A DNA stretch of 64,000 nucleotides from Stackebrandtia nassauensis DSM 44728. Lineage in GTDB: Bacteria > Actinomycetota > Actinomycetes > Mycobacteriales > Micromonosporaceae. The notes below the pieces were generated by a model that ran no database searches, was not told the origin of the DNA, and saw nothing but the letters and a program-made list of their open reading frames with translations. The stretch is from positions 4,216,001 to 4,280,000 of the forward strand of contig NC_013947.1 in the NCBI RefSeq assembly GCF_000024545.1. Direction: 5' to 3'. Made by a program: the position numbers and the translations under genes. Shown one piece after another: positions 54,647-64,000 of this stretch (position 1 is its first letter; every line of letters starts with the position of its first letter).

Positions 54647-54740
54647 GGCGCGCTCTCAGGAGGGGTCGGCATGGACAACTGCATCCTGGCGGGATCGCGA
54701 ACTGTGGCATTACCATCCCCCAGAATTCGATAGCAAGAAA

Positions 54741-54779
54741 GCCCCTGTTATGGGGCTCGCGCGGCAGGTCTGCCGCGCG
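54741..54779 (-). terminator. Two adjacent hairpins ending the 54848 gene
   Basis: On the minus strand, CGCGCGGCA pairs across GACC (54779-54758). The second hairpin, GCCCC/GGGGC (54756-54741), is followed by TTTCTT. The second is a good terminator of the gene at 54848-55459. Confidence 0.7.
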
Positions 54780-54847
54780 GTTAAGGGAAGATGATACGCC
54801 ACAACAGTCACACAAGCAACCAATCGGCCACTCAGATGAAGCGGTTG

Positions 54848-55459
54848 TTAACGCCGCGTGGGCTCCCGCAGCAGCGACTGGGCCGGACGACACAGCGCGC
54901 AGGCGCCGAATCCCAGCTCAACGGCCTCGTAGGCGGGCAGCGGCTCGGCGTCGCGACCCACGAGGTGGACGCAGCCGCCCAGGTGGAACCGGGGCCGGCC
55001 GTCCACGACCATGACCTCGGCGTCCATCCGCATCAGGGCGGCGGCCTCGACGCTGGACATCGGCACCTCGGCGGGCTCGTCGGACGGGACCGCCTCGGTC
55101 TCGACGTCCATGTCCACGGTCGGGCGACCACCGGACTCGGCCGGGGTGTCGGCCTCATCGGGGCCGGACTCGGCGACGGGGGCGTCGTCGCGGGAGCGGG
55201 GCACCACGGCGGTGTCGTCGGCGCGGCCACGCAGCCGCGAATCGGTCTCGGCCTCGTCGGAACGGGCCGGGCGTCTGGCGCGGGTGCGCGAGGCGGCGGC
55301 GCGGCGCGACTTGGTGCGCCGGGAGGCGCCGTACAGGCACACCGCCGCCAGCAGGCTGGCGATGATCGTGCCCACCAGATACGTGTCATCGCCGCGCACC
55401 AGGCCCATCACGAGCAGGACGACTCCGGTGAGCAACAGCAGCAAACTACCGACGATCAT
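54848..55459 (-). CDS. Membrane-anchored protein with a C-terminal Cys/His module
   Basis: A 203-residue protein. Two transmembrane helices at the N-terminus (about 1-22 and 28-46), a charged Arg/Asp/Glu-rich linker of about 85 residues, and a C-terminal domain VVDGRPRFHLGGCVHLVGRDAEPLPAYEAVELGFGACALCRP. Its H-x3-C-x-H and C-x2-C residues resemble a metal-binding Ada-like or thiol-exchange module. Function unknown. Lies between dksA-like and divIVA genes, so cell-envelope biology is possible. Confidence 0.6.
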   Translation of the reverse strand: MIVGSLLLLLTGVVLLVMGLVRGDDTYLVGTIIASLLAAVCLYGASRRTKSRRAAASRTRARRPARSDEAETDSRLRGRADDTAVVPRSRDDAPVAESGPDEADTPAESGGRPTVDMDVETEAVPSDEPAEVPMSSVEAAALMRMDAEVMVVDGRPRFHLGGCVHLVGRDAEPLPAYEAVELGFGACALCRPAQSLLREPTRR

Positions 55460-55523
55460 GAGCTATAACTCCACTGGGTTCTATGGGGTCGGCGCGGCAT
55501 GGTTAAGAGTATTGGGGGATGCG

Positions 55524-55575
55524 ATATGGGTGTCGCGCGGGATGCGATCTATAACACCCCACGCGACACCCATAT
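55524..55575 (-). terminator. Perfect 14-bp hairpin downstream of divIVA
   Basis: ATATGGGTGTCGCG (55524-55537) pairs with CGCGACACCCATAT (55562-55575) across a 24-base loop. It lies 43 bases after the divIVA stop on the minus strand. GATGCGAT occurs both just before the stem and inside the loop. Terminator or processing site. Confidence 0.65.
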
Positions 55576-55617
55576 TAAGCACAACGCGCCAGACCCGTTC
55601 GGGTTACGCTCAAGCGG

Positions 55618-56382
55618 CTAGCGCACCGCGTCGTTGCCCGCCGCGGTCAGCGCGGGCGAGGGGCCCGAGGAGCGCAGTTCGCCCTGGTCGCTGGAGTCGC
55701 CCTCGATGACGCCCTCGCCGCGGCCGGTCAGGTCGCGAAGCTGGCTCTCCAGGTACGCCTTCAGGCGGGTGCGGTACTGACGCTCGAAGGTCTTGAGTTC
55801 TTCGATGTGTTTGTGGAGCGCGGCACGCTTCGACTCCAGGTTGTTCATGATCTCCTTGTGGCGCCGCTGGGCTTCCTCCTCCAGCGACTCCGCCTGGCTG
55901 CGCGCCTTGGTGAGCACCGAGTCGGCCTCGGTACGGGCCTCGGTCAGCACCGTGTCGGCCTCGGAGCGGGCGCTCTCGAGGTGGTCGTCGGCGGTGCGCT
56001 GGGCGACCATGAGCAGGCGCAGCGCCTGCTGCTCCCCGCCTTCGGGGCCCTGGGCTCCGGGTCCGTTGGACAGCGCGCCGGAACGGCGCAACTCGTCCAG
56101 CTCGGACTCAAGGGCGGCGGCGGCCTTCTCAGCCTGGACCTTCTCGTGCTGCAGCCGCTCGAACTCCGCGAGCAGTTCGGCGTTGTCCACCGATCCGGCC
56201 GGGGCTCCGGCCGCGAGCTGCTCGTTCTGCTTGCGCAGTTGGTTGTTCGCCTCGATGAGGCGCTCAAGCTCTCGCTCCACCTCGTCGAGGAAGTTGTCCA
56301 CCTCGTCCTCGTCGTACCCGCGGTTGCCAATCGGGGCCTTCTTGAACGAAATGCTATGCACATCGGCCGGGGTCAGCGGCAT
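55618..56382 (-). CDS. divIVA: DivIVA/Wag31 polar growth protein
   Basis: A 254-residue coiled-coil protein. The conserved membrane-binding N-terminus ([42 protein letters not shown]) is followed by coiled coil to about 70, a Gly/Pro-rich linker (100-115) and a long second coil. It marks curved membrane at poles and septa and directs tip growth. Length matches mycobacterial Wag31. Close to yggT and sepF in the conserved order. Confidence 0.95.
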   Translation of the reverse strand: MPLTPADVHSISFKKAPIGNRGYDEDEVDNFLDEVERELERLIEANNQLRKQNEQLAAGAPAGSVDNAELLAEFERLQHEKVQAEKAAAALESELDELRRSGALSNGPGAQGPEGGEQQALRLLMVAQRTADDHLESARSEADTVLTEARTEADSVLTKARSQAESLEEEAQRRHKEIMNNLESKRAALHKHIEELKTFERQYRTRLKAYLESQLRDLTGRGEGVIEGDSSDQGELRSSGPSPALTAAGNDAVR

Positions 56383-56462
56383 CGAAAACTCCTACAAGTC
56401 TTACGGCGACCCGGTGGGGCCACTCGTTTTGCCTCAGCGTAGGTCAAGTCGTGGGCCGCGCG

Positions 56463-56762
56463 CTACCGCAGCAACCACGACCCCACCACATAGGTCTTCA
56501 GGATGAAGACAATGAGCAATAGTGCTATGAACGCAAGGTCAAGCGCCACCGTACCAAGACGCAAAGGGGGTATCAGTCGACGCAACCCTTTCAGGGGAGG
56601 GTCGGTAGCCGAAAAGATGAGTTCCAGGGCTATCGCGGTGCCCCGATTGGGTTCCCAGCGTCGGGAGAAACGCACGACCGCGCCGGCCACGAGTCTGGCA
56701 AGCAACAGAAGGTAAAACACATATAGCGCAAGGTAAAGACTCTGCATTATCGTGTCAAACAC
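56463..56762 (-). CDS. yggT: YggT-family membrane protein
   Basis: A 99-residue protein with two predicted helices at each end of a FSRRWEPNRGTAIALELIFSATDPPLKGLRRLIPPLRLG loop, the family signature. Part of the division cluster between sepF and divIVA; it is thought to help arrange division-site membranes. Function not firmly known. Confidence 0.88.
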   Translation of the reverse strand: MFDTIMQSLYLALYVFYLLLLARLVAGAVVRFSRRWEPNRGTAIALELIFSATDPPLKGLRRLIPPLRLGTVALDLAFIALLLIVFILKTYVVGSWLLR

Positions 56763-56829
56763 GTGTTATTCGCCTCGCTCGGCCGTGCGAATCGAAGCCA
56801 GTGGAAGTCCCTATGTTCGAAACACCCTC

Positions 56830-57411
56830 TCAGCTCTGATTGAAGAACCCGCCTTCGGCGATCTTCGCCTTGTCCTCGGCGGTCACCTGAATGTTCGCCG
56901 GGCACAACAGGAAAACCCGGTTGGTAACCCGATCGAAGCTACCACGGGATCCGAAGACCAGTCCGGCGGCGAAGTCGACAAGCCGCTTGGCGTCCGACTC
57001 GTCCAGTTCGGACAGGTTCATGATCACCGGGGTACCGTCGCGATAGGCCTCACCGACGGTGCGGGCCTCGTTGTACGTGGTGGGGTGCACCGTGGTGATC
57101 CGGTAGTCCGGGTTCTCGGTGACCAGCATCGGCCGTTCCCTCGCGGCCGGTTCCGGCGCGAGGGCGAGATTGTCCCTGGTCAACGAGGTGACGGTCGACG
57201 AGGGACGGGACAGGTGCCGGACGGTCGAACGCTCGGTGCCCCGGTCGGAGCCGCGCTCGGCGCGACTCAACCTCCGAACCCGCGACTGGTCATCGCTGGC
57301 GCGGACGGCACGATCGTCAAACTCGTCGGACTCGTCATATTCGTCGTAGCGACGGTCCTCGTCATCTTCGATCAAGCCGAGCCAGACGCCCGCCTTGCGC
57401 ATAGCGCCCAT
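56830..57411 (-). CDS. sepF: Cell division protein SepF
   Basis: A 193-residue protein. Start MGAMRKAGVWLGLIEDD is the membrane-binding helix; an acidic/Arg-rich linker (17-95) leads to the SepF core, VHPTTYNEARTVGEAYRDGTPVIMNLSELDESDAKRLVDFAAGLVFG. It links FtsZ filaments to the membrane and replaces FtsA/ZipA in actinobacteria. Confidence 0.95.
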   Translation of the reverse strand: MGAMRKAGVWLGLIEDDEDRRYDEYDESDEFDDRAVRASDDQSRVRRLSRAERGSDRGTERSTVRHLSRPSSTVTSLTRDNLALAPEPAARERPMLVTENPDYRITTVHPTTYNEARTVGEAYRDGTPVIMNLSELDESDAKRLVDFAAGLVFGSRGSFDRVTNRVFLLCPANIQVTAEDKAKIAEGGFFNQS

Positions 57412-57463
57412 TGACTTCTGCTCCCTCCCGGCTGACGGTTCACCTAATTACACTTGTGTACTT

Positions 57464-58213
57464 TTACTTCGTCTCGAAAGCGTACCTGAGATCATCTCGG
57501 CGTCCGAGCAATTTGCTACCCAATCTGATCTCCGTCGCGCCGAAGGAGATCGCCTCCGCGTAGTCCGCGCTCATCCCCGCCGAGACGATATTCGCGTTCG
57601 GGGCCAAGGCTTGGATCTTCGCGGCGCGTCGCGCCACCGCCTCGAACGCGCGGCCCGGTTCCCACCCCAGCGGCGCCACCGCCATCACCCCGCGCAGCCG
57701 AAGTCCCTGGCAGGCAAGGATCTGAGCGGCCAGCGCCTCGTCGTCGGCCTCCGCCACGCCGCCCCGCGCGGTGTCGGAGTCCACACTCAACTGCATCAGT
57801 ACGTCAAGTGGACTGTCGCGTTGCGAGCGTGCCTCGGCGTCGAGCGCCGTGACCAGGCTGGAGCGGTCCACCGACTCGACCATCGAGGCGTAGGACACCA
57901 CCGAACGGCACTTGTTGCGTTGCAGCCGCCCGACGAAGTGCCAGCGCACCTCGGTTCCGGACGCGGCGACCTCGGCGGCCTTGGCGGCGGCCTCCTGGTC
58001 CCGGTTCTCCCCGAAACCCCGGACCCCCAGTTCGGCCAGCGCGCACACGTCGGCGGCCGGATGGGTCTTGGAGACGACGACCAGTTCCACACCGGACGGG
58101 TCGCGACCGGCCGCCTCGCACGCGGCGGCGATGTCGGCCCGCGTGGCACGCAGGTTCTCGGCCAGCTGGGCCCGGCGAGCCTTGGTCGCCGTGCCCGTAC
58201 TACGCGAACTCAA
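57464..58213 (-). CDS. yggS: YggS-family PLP homeostasis protein
   Basis: A 249-residue TIM-barrel PLP-binding protein. [12 protein letters not shown] contains the PLP Lys; [22 protein letters not shown] and [23 protein letters not shown] are family motifs. It regulates free PLP, and is not known to be an enzyme. Overlaps ftsZ by 4 bp. The pgeF gene often found between the two is absent here. Confidence 0.93.
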   Translation of the reverse strand: MSSRSTGTATKARRAQLAENLRATRADIAAACEAAGRDPSGVELVVVSKTHPAADVCALAELGVRGFGENRDQEAAAKAAEVAASGTEVRWHFVGRLQRNKCRSVVSYASMVESVDRSSLVTALDAEARSQRDSPLDVLMQLSVDSDTARGGVAEADDEALAAQILACQGLRLRGVMAVAPLGWEPGRAFEAVARRAAKIQALAPNANIVSAGMSADYAEAISFGATEIRLGSKLLGRRDDLRYAFETK

Positions 58214-59328
58214 GAATCGTTCTTCAGGAATTCGGGAACGTCCACGTCGTCGAAAAGCACCTTTCCGCTCGATGACGATCCGGTCGACGTGGTCGGTTTC
58301 GGGTCCGCGATCACCGTACGCTCCGGTTCCGGCTCCGGTTGCTTGTGGATCTTGATCGGCTCGGGGAACGAGAACTCCTCGCCGTCGTTGTCGAAACCGG
58401 CGGCGATGACGGTCACCCGGGCCTCGTCACCCAGGGCGTCGTCGATGACGGCTCCGAAGATGATGTTGGCGTCGGCGTGCGCGCAGTCGCTGACGAGTTC
58501 GGCGGCGTCGTTGATCTCGAACAGTCCCAGGTCGGAGCCGCCCGCGATGGACAGCAGCACTCCCCGGGCACCCTCCATGCTCTGTTCGAGCAGTGGCGAG
58601 GCGATCGCGGCCTTGGCGGCCTCGACGGCCCGTTCGTCGCCACGGGCGCTGCCGATGCCCATCAGGGCCGAACCGGCACCGCTCATGACGCTCTTGACGT
58701 CGGCGAAGTCCAGATTGATCAGACCCGGGGTCGTGATCAGGTCGGTGATGCCCTGGACACCCGACAGCAGCACCTGGTCGGCGAGCCGGAACGCGTCCAT
58801 CATGGTGATTCCGCGGTCACCGGTGGCCAGCAGCCGGTCGTTGGGGATCACGATGAGCGTGTCGCACTCGTTGCGCAGGTCCTCTATGCCCTCGACGGCC
58901 TGCGTCTGACGGCGCTTGCCCTCGAAGGTGAACGGTCTGGTGACCACTCCGATGGTCAGCGCGCCCAGCTTGCGGGCGATGTTGGCGATGACCGGCGCGC
59001 CACCGGTTCCGGTGCCACCCCCCTCACCGCAGGTGACGAACACCATGTCGGCGCCCTTGAGCACCTCTTCGATCTCGTCACGGTGGTCTTCGGCGGCCTT
59101 GGCCCCGACCTCGGGATTGGCCCCCGCGCCAAGCCCGCGGGTCAGTTCCCGGCCGACGTCCAGTTTGACATCGGCATCGCTCATCAAGAGCGCCTGCGCG
59201 TCGGTGTTGATCGCGATGAACTCCACACCCTTGAGTCCAGCCTCGATCATGCGGTTGACGGCGTTGACACCGCCGCCGCCGACACCAACGACCTTGATGA
59301 CTGCCAGGTAGTTGTGCGGTGGTGTCAT
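58210..59328 (-). CDS. ftsZ: Cell division GTPase FtsZ
   Basis: A 372-residue tubulin-like GTPase. GTP-binding loop [26 protein letters not shown] at the start, the [14 protein letters not shown]7 region with its Asp for GTP hydrolysis, a variable linker (315-355) and the conserved tail [10 protein letters not shown] that contacts SepF. AGGGGAGC precedes the ATG. Confidence 0.98.
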   Translation of the reverse strand: MTPPHNYLAVIKVVGVGGGGVNAVNRMIEAGLKGVEFIAINTDAQALLMSDADVKLDVGRELTRGLGAGANPEVGAKAAEDHRDEIEEVLKGADMVFVTCGEGGGTGTGGAPVIANIARKLGALTIGVVTRPFTFEGKRRQTQAVEGIEDLRNECDTLIVIPNDRLLATGDRGITMMDAFRLADQVLLSGVQGITDLITTPGLINLDFADVKSVMSGAGSALMGIGSARGDERAVEAAKAAIASPLLEQSMEGARGVLLSIAGGSDLGLFEINDAAELVSDCAHADANIIFGAVIDDALGDEARVTVIAAGFDNDGEEFSFPEPIKIHKQPEPEPERTVIADPKPTTSTGSSSSGKVLFDDVDVPEFLKNDS

Positions 59329-59458
59329 GAGCTCCCCTGTCCTTTCCTCTTAAGTCCGCAAGGTATGGCCTCCGGACTGCACCACTTCGGAGGTCTTCCG
59401 GCGTGTCGCCGATCTTCATGATCAACCACACCGCACCACACGGGTACACCGCTTCAAC

Positions 59459-60163
59459 TTAGCTCACCGTTGGTACGTCCGGTGCGCTGACGTCGAGATG
59501 TTTCTCGGTTCGCTTGAGCAAAGACGTCGCGACTTCGGCCTTGCGGTCCGATCGTGAAGAGTCTCCCCAAAAGACGGTACGGGACCCCTTGAGCTTCAGT
59601 TCGATCCGGGACTGGGTCGGCGCCTCGACGCTGACCAGCAGCTTCTCCAGTTCGGGTGACAGTTTCGGCAACACCGACAAAACCGCCTGCGTGGCGGCGT
59701 CGTCACGGGCCGGATCGGACACAGTGGTCTTCACCGTGCCGCTGGGCTGCTTCGACACCGTTCGAAAGGCCACACCGGCCTCGTCCACCAAGATGAATTT
59801 TCTGTCCTTCGGTACCGCCAGCCTGGGCTTGCGTTCCTTGATGGTGATGACGATGCCGTGCGGCCAGTCCCGGCTGACCGTCGCGGTGCGCACCGCCGGG
59901 ACCTTGGACACCCGCCGCGCCACCTCGTCGGTGTCCACGGCGGCGATGGCGGTGCCCTCGGCCACCCCGGCCGCCTTCGTCACCTGTTCGTGGTCGGTGA
60001 AACTCGCGCCACGCACCACAACGGACTCCACGGCGAAGGCGCCGGTCCCGTAGACGATCCACAGACTCGCCCCCGCAAGGACGGCGGCACCGGCCACGGC
60101 CGTGACCAGCAGGCGGGCCTTGCGGCCGAGGCCGCGCTTTCGTCCCGGGCGCTTGTTCACCAT
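59459..60163 (-). CDS. ftsQ: Cell division protein FtsQ
   Basis: A 234-residue bitopic protein. Short basic cytoplasmic tail (KRPGRKRGLGRKAR), one helix (about 20-40), then the POTRA domain, VESVVVRGASFTDHEQVTKAAGVAEGT, and the beta domain. It connects early and late divisome proteins. Start ATG at 60163, just inside the murC stop region; the longer open frame upstream lies within murC. Confidence 0.9.
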   Translation of the reverse strand: MVNKRPGRKRGLGRKARLLVTAVAGAAVLAGASLWIVYGTGAFAVESVVVRGASFTDHEQVTKAAGVAEGTAIAAVDTDEVARRVSKVPAVRTATVSRDWPHGIVITIKERKPRLAVPKDRKFILVDEAGVAFRTVSKQPSGTVKTTVSDPARDDAATQAVLSVLPKLSPELEKLLVSVEAPTQSRIELKLKGSRTVFWGDSSRSDRKAEVATSLLKRTEKHLDVSAPDVPTVS

Positions 60164-60165
60164 GA

Positions 60166-61587
60166 CTACTCGGTCGACTCCGGTGGCAGCAGTTCCCGCA
60201 GGATGTCGGCGGGCATCAGCGAGATCGGCGGGGCGCCCATGGTCACGACCGTGTCGCCCTCGCGGGCCCATTCGCGCACCGCGCCGGGAACATCGCTCCA
60301 CTGCGGAACGAAGCGCTTGGCCTGCGGCGGCAACGGAATCGCCTCCACCAGCGGACGGCCGCCGTCGTCGTCGGCCAGTTCCTCACCGGGACCGAAGACC
60401 TCCATGACGACGGCCAGATCGGCCAGCGCCAACGCTTCGGCGATCTCGGTGCGCAGGTCGCGGGTGCGGTAGACCCGGTAGGGCTGGAACACCACGATCA
60501 GGCGACCCGGCTCGGCGATGGTCTTCAATGTGGACAGCGCCGCGTTCATGGCGGTCGGGTGGTAGGCGTACTCGTCGTAGACGCGCACGCCGGCGACGGT
60601 GCCGGTCAGTTCGAAGCGGCGACGCACCCCGGTGAACGCGGCCAGGCCGGTGCGCAGTTCCTCGACGTCGACGTCCAGCAGCAGTCCGGCCAACAGCGCG
60701 GCGGCGCTGTTGAGGGCCAGGTGGCGGCCGGGGACGGTGACGAAGAACGAGCCGAGGTCGCGGCCCCGGTAGCTGGCGGTGTAGCGGGCACCGGAGGCGT
60801 CGATGGTGATCTCGCCGATCCGCAGGTCGGCCTCGGCGTCGGTGCCGTAGCTGACGACGGTGCGGCCCTCGGCGGCCAGCCGTTTGCCGACGGCGGCGGC
60901 GCGTTCGTCGTCGGCGCACACGATGATGCTGCCGCTGGGGTCGGTGCCGCGCAGGAACTCGGCGAAGCCCTCGACGAGTTCCTCGATGGTGCCGTAGGTG
61001 TTGAGGTGGTCGACGTCGATGTTGGTGAGAATGGACACGAACGGCCGGTACCGCAGGAACGACCGGTCGGACTCGTCGGCCTCGGTGACGAACAGCTCGC
61101 CGCTGCCGTGGGCGCCGCTGCGGCCGTCGGCCGCCGACTCGCCGCCGTTGACGAAGGACGGGTTGAGCCCGGCGGCGGCCAGCATGTCGGTGATCATGCC
61201 GGTCGTGGTGGTCTTGCCGTGGGTGCCCGAGACCACGATGGACTTCTTGCCGGTCATGGCGGCGGCCAGTGCCTCGGAGCGGTGGTAGACCCGGATGCCG
61301 CGGCGGCGGGCCTCGGCGATCTCGAGGTGGTCGTCGGGGTGGACGGTGGAACGCACCAGCGTGTCTATACCGTCCAGGTTGGAGGCACGGTGTTCGCGGT
61401 GAACGGTGACGCCCAGGCGTTCCAGCTCCGCCAGCGACGGCCATTCGTGCAGTTCGCTGCCCGAGACCGACAGGCCCCGGGTGGCGTACAGCCGGGCCAG
61501 GCCGCTCATGCCGACACCGCCGACGCCCATGAACAGGACGTGGCCGAGGTCCTCGGCAGTAATGCCCTCGTCGATGGGTGACTTCAC
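60166..61587 (-). CDS. murC: UDP-N-acetylmuramate-L-alanine ligase
   Basis: A 473-residue Mur ligase. Rossmann start GVGGVGMSGLARLY, ATP loop SGTHGKTTTTGMI, DVDHLNTYG (metal site), and YDEYAYHPTAMNAAL, the ligase C-domain motif. It adds L-Ala to UDP-MurNAc. ATGA overlap with murG. Confidence 0.97.
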   Translation of the reverse strand: MKSPIDEGITAEDLGHVLFMGVGGVGMSGLARLYATRGLSVSGSELHEWPSLAELERLGVTVHREHRASNLDGIDTLVRSTVHPDDHLEIAEARRRGIRVYHRSEALAAAMTGKKSIVVSGTHGKTTTTGMITDMLAAAGLNPSFVNGGESAADGRSGAHGSGELFVTEADESDRSFLRYRPFVSILTNIDVDHLNTYGTIEELVEGFAEFLRGTDPSGSIIVCADDERAAAVGKRLAAEGRTVVSYGTDAEADLRIGEITIDASGARYTASYRGRDLGSFFVTVPGRHLALNSAAALLAGLLLDVDVEELRTGLAAFTGVRRRFELTGTVAGVRVYDEYAYHPTAMNAALSTLKTIAEPGRLIVVFQPYRVYRTRDLRTEIAEALALADLAVVMEVFGPGEELADDDGGRPLVEAIPLPPQAKRFVPQWSDVPGAVREWAREGDTVVTMGAPPISLMPADILRELLPPESTE

Positions 61588-62702
61588 TTCCCGGCCTCCG
61601 CCACGGCCTCGATGGTCAGGCGGCGCAGTGCCTCGTCGCCGTCGCGGCGGCCGAAGGCCAGCGCGGCGGCGCCCATGTCGGTCAGCCGGGCCGGGTCGCG
61701 CAGCAACGGGATCAGCTCACGCTCGATCCACTGTGGCGAGATGTCGGCGTCGTCGCAGAACAGCCCGCCACCGGCGGCGACCACCGGACCGGCGTTCTTG
61801 TACTGCTCCCGGTTACCCCACGGCAGCGGGACGTACACGGCGGGCAGTCCGACGGCCGCGACCTCGGCACAGGTCATGGCGCCGCCCCGGCACAGGACCA
61901 GGTCGGCGGCGGCGTAGCCCAGTTCCATCTCGTTGAGGAACGGCATCGTGATGTATTTGGCGGGCAGGTTGGCCGGTACCTCGACCGGTTCGTCGCGGCG
62001 GGCGCCGATGACGTGCAGGACCTGGGCCCCGGAACCGGTGAGCGAGGCGGCGGCCCCGGCCACGGCCTGGTTGATGGAGTTGGCGCCCTGCGAGGCGCCG
62101 AACACGAACAGCGTGGTGCGGTCGGGGTCGAGTCCGAGTTTGGCGCGGGCCTCGGCCTTGCGGGCGGCGCGGTCCAGCTGCGAGATGCCGGTGCGCAGCG
62201 GCACGCCGGTCACGGTGCCGTCCTTGAGGCCCGGGACCTGCTGCGGCAGGTGCGGGAAGCCGACGGCGAGCTTGTGGTCGAAGCGCATGCCCAGCCGGTT
62301 GGCGACGCCGATCGGGTCGTTGAACTCGAAGATCACCATCGGGGTCTTGCGGCGCCACGCGCCCAGGTAGGCCGGAACCGAGACGTAGCCGCCGAAACCG
62401 ACGACGGCCTGGGCGTCGACCTCGTCCATGATGCCGCGGGTCACCTTGGTGGCGCGCATCATCCGCGGGCCGGTCTTGATGAGGTCGAGGTTGACCTTGC
62501 GGGGCAGCTGGTGGGCCGGGACCATGCGCAGGTCGTAACCGGCGGCCGGGACGAGGTCCTTCTCCAGCCCCTTCTCGGTGCCCAGACAGGTGATCCGCAC
62601 GTCGGGTTCGTGTCGCCGTAGACAGTCGGCGAAGGCCAGCAGTGGGTATACGTGGCCACCGGTACCGCCACCGGCGAGTACCACCGAACGCAGCTGAGTC
62701 AA
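61584..62702 (-). CDS. murG: UDP-GlcNAc transferase MurG (lipid II synthesis)
   Basis: A 372-residue glycosyltransferase. GGGTGGHVYPLLAFA near the start, VGFGGYVSVP, FVFGASQGANSIN, RGGAMTCAEVAAVGLPAVYVPLP (UDP-sugar binding) and GNREQYKNA are diagnostic. It converts lipid I to lipid II at the inner membrane face. ATGA overlap with ftsW. Confidence 0.97.
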   Translation of the reverse strand: MTQLRSVVLAGGGTGGHVYPLLAFADCLRRHEPDVRITCLGTEKGLEKDLVPAAGYDLRMVPAHQLPRKVNLDLIKTGPRMMRATKVTRGIMDEVDAQAVVGFGGYVSVPAYLGAWRRKTPMVIFEFNDPIGVANRLGMRFDHKLAVGFPHLPQQVPGLKDGTVTGVPLRTGISQLDRAARKAEARAKLGLDPDRTTLFVFGASQGANSINQAVAGAAASLTGSGAQVLHVIGARRDEPVEVPANLPAKYITMPFLNEMELGYAAADLVLCRGGAMTCAEVAAVGLPAVYVPLPWGNREQYKNAGPVVAAGGGLFCDDADISPQWIERELIPLLRDPARLTDMGAAALAFGRRDGDEALRRLTIEAVAEAGK

Positions 62703-63982
62703 TTCCTGTCACTCCTTGTCGTAGCGGGCCGCTCGCGGGGTCGGGGCGGCATGGGCGCCCACAGCAGACTGGCCAGTCGCTTCGAGCCGCGGGCGCGCAA
62801 CGCGCGGGCGGCATCGGGTTCGGCGCGCGCGAATGAGGCCAGCATGCCGATGGCTGCGAGCACGACGACGAGCGCGGTTCCGCCGTCGGAGATCAACGGT
62901 AGCGGTAGCCCCGTGATGGGCATCAGGCCCACCACGCCGCCGATGTTGATGATCGCCTGTACCGAGATCCACACCGACAGTCCGGCCGCGACCAGTCGGC
63001 GGAACGGATCGGCGACGCGCCCGGCGATCCGGAAACCGGAGTAGGCCAGCACCATGAACAGCACCAGCACGACCGTGCAGCCGACGACGCCCAGTTCCTC
63101 GGCGATGAGGGCGAAGATGAAGTCGTTGTGGCCGTTGGGAAGCCATTCCCATTTCTGGCGGCTCTCCCCCAGTCCGACGCCGAACCAGCCGCCGTCGCCG
63201 ATGGCGAAGTAACCCTGGATGGCCTGGTAGCCCCAGTCGTCGGCGTAGTTCTCGGGGCTGCCGAAGGAGACGATGCGTTCCATGCGGTAGCTGGCGACCA
63301 TGGTCAGGGTGAGCGCGCCGACGGCGGCGACGCCGAGCATCGCGGCGAACACCCGCAGCCGCACCCCGGCCGTCCACAGCAGACCGAAGAACATGGCGAC
63401 CAGGCACAGCATGCTGCCCAGGTCGTTGTAGCCGACCAGCAGGAACACCAGGGCCGCGACCGGGAACAGCGGCACGGCCAACTCCCGCCACAGGCCGATC
63501 TTGGCGCCGGTCTTGACCAGGACGCCGGCGGCGTACAGCAGGAACGCGAACTTCATGATCTCGGCGGGCTGGAACTGGATCTGGCCGACGCCGATCCACA
63601 GGCCGTCGGTGCGCAGCGCGCCGCTTCCGGCGGCGGGGAACAGCAGCAGCACGCCCAGAAGCAGGCAGGCGATGATGATGAGCGGTTTGCCGAGTTTGCG
63701 GTAGGTGCGCACCGGCAGTCGCTGCGCGATCCAGAACGCGACCAGACCGACGACGGCCCACAGGCTCTGCCGCACGATGGCGGCGAAGGCGTTGCCCTCC
63801 TCCTCGTAGGCCTTGACCATGGTCGCGGAGAACACCATGACCAGACCGATGAGCAGCAGCATCCCGGCCGAGGCCAGCAGCAGGTAGTACGAGGCCAGCG
63901 GCCGGTCGAGCAGGCCGCGCAGCGCGGACAGGATCGGCAGGTCCGCGAACGGGACCCGTCGTCGCTGCGTGCTGGCCGTCAT
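62699..63982 (-). CDS. ftsW: Peptidoglycan glycosyltransferase FtsW
   Basis: A 427-residue SEDS-family membrane protein with about ten helices. QPAEIMKFAFLLYAAGVL, WEWLPNGHNDFIFALIAEELG and the GLPLPLISDGGTALVV motif are SEDS hallmarks. It polymerises lipid II at the septum with its cognate penicillin-binding protein. The end is basic (ARGSKRLASLLWAP). Overlaps murG by 4 bp. Confidence 0.95.
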   Translation of the reverse strand: MTASTQRRRVPFADLPILSALRGLLDRPLASYYLLLASAGMLLLIGLVMVFSATMVKAYEEEGNAFAAIVRQSLWAVVGLVAFWIAQRLPVRTYRKLGKPLIIIACLLLGVLLLFPAAGSGALRTDGLWIGVGQIQFQPAEIMKFAFLLYAAGVLVKTGAKIGLWRELAVPLFPVAALVFLLVGYNDLGSMLCLVAMFFGLLWTAGVRLRVFAAMLGVAAVGALTLTMVASYRMERIVSFGSPENYADDWGYQAIQGYFAIGDGGWFGVGLGESRQKWEWLPNGHNDFIFALIAEELGVVGCTVVLVLFMVLAYSGFRIAGRVADPFRRLVAAGLSVWISVQAIINIGGVVGLMPITGLPLPLISDGGTALVVVLAAIGMLASFARAEPDAARALRARGSKRLASLLWAPMPPRPRERPATTRSDRN

Positions 63983-64000
63983 CAGCTCACCGGTCCGGGG
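63982..64000 (-). CDS. Last codons of the gene upstream of ftsW, probably murD
   Basis: Reading the minus strand, five codons (PGPVS) lead to TGA at 63984-63982, which overlaps the ftsW ATG as TGATG. The usual gene at this place is murD. The identity rests on conserved gene order only. Confidence 0.35.

Overview
The window is high-GC actinobacterial DNA. The evidence is very GC-rich third codon positions, a his operon built around a PriA-type isomerase, a dcw cell-division block with SepF, YggT and DivIVA, two SARP/AfsR-type regulators, WXG100-like secretion genes and a gluABCD importer. From memory it looks most like the Stackebrandtia/Glycomyces group, but that assignment is inference. Most genes are ordinary housekeeping genes in compact operons with 4-bp ATGA overlaps.

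Layout. (1) 1-4.4 kb: a lysine-degradation locus, with kamA on the + strand and kdd, an amidohydrolase and the start of kamD on the - strand. (2) 4.4-6.4 kb: a secreted GH16 glucanase, a membrane protein and tRNA-Leu(GAG). (3) 6.4-20.9 kb: an accessory stretch of small orphan genes, a MarR/DoxX pair with two operator palindromes, a holin-like protein, a glutaminase, and a three-gene operon (12.1-18.8 kb) encoding a winged-helix protein, a double P-loop HerA-type ATPase and a PD-(D/E)XK + AIPR protein that runs in frame into an amidohydrolase. It ends with an endolysin-like gene, a dihydrofolate-reductase-like gene and a degenerate Nudix gene. (4) 20.9-28.1 kb: hrpB, three 92-bp tandem repeats, and a four-gene WXG100/proline-rich operon. 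(5) 28.2-36.6 kb: a SARP regulator, a heterodimeric ABC exporter, a 26-bp tandem repeat and endonuclease V. (6) 36.8-40.3 kb: gluABCD-type amino-acid importer. (7) 40.3-50.5 kb: hisF and the operon hisD-C-B-(small membrane protein)-H-priA-ridA-DUF4126, split by a divergently oriented SARP gene. (8) 50.6-64 kb: a membrane protein, a MinD-like ATPase, rluD, lspA, a DksA-like protein, and the dcw block divIVA-yggT-sepF-yggS-ftsZ-ftsQ-murC-murG-ftsW.

The best candidate for an undescribed system is the 12.1-18.8 kb operon. Its three genes overlap by 4 bp each and have one recognisable promoter flanked by short repeats. Together they supply a possible sensor/regulator, a DNA-translocase-type motor and a nuclease, which is the usual composition of an anti-phage system. 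The nuclease gene has no stop codon before a metal-dependent amidohydrolase domain, which is unusual. Phage-type lysis genes (holin-like at 10.9 kb, endolysin-like at 19.0 kb) flank the area, but no integrase or transposase was seen.
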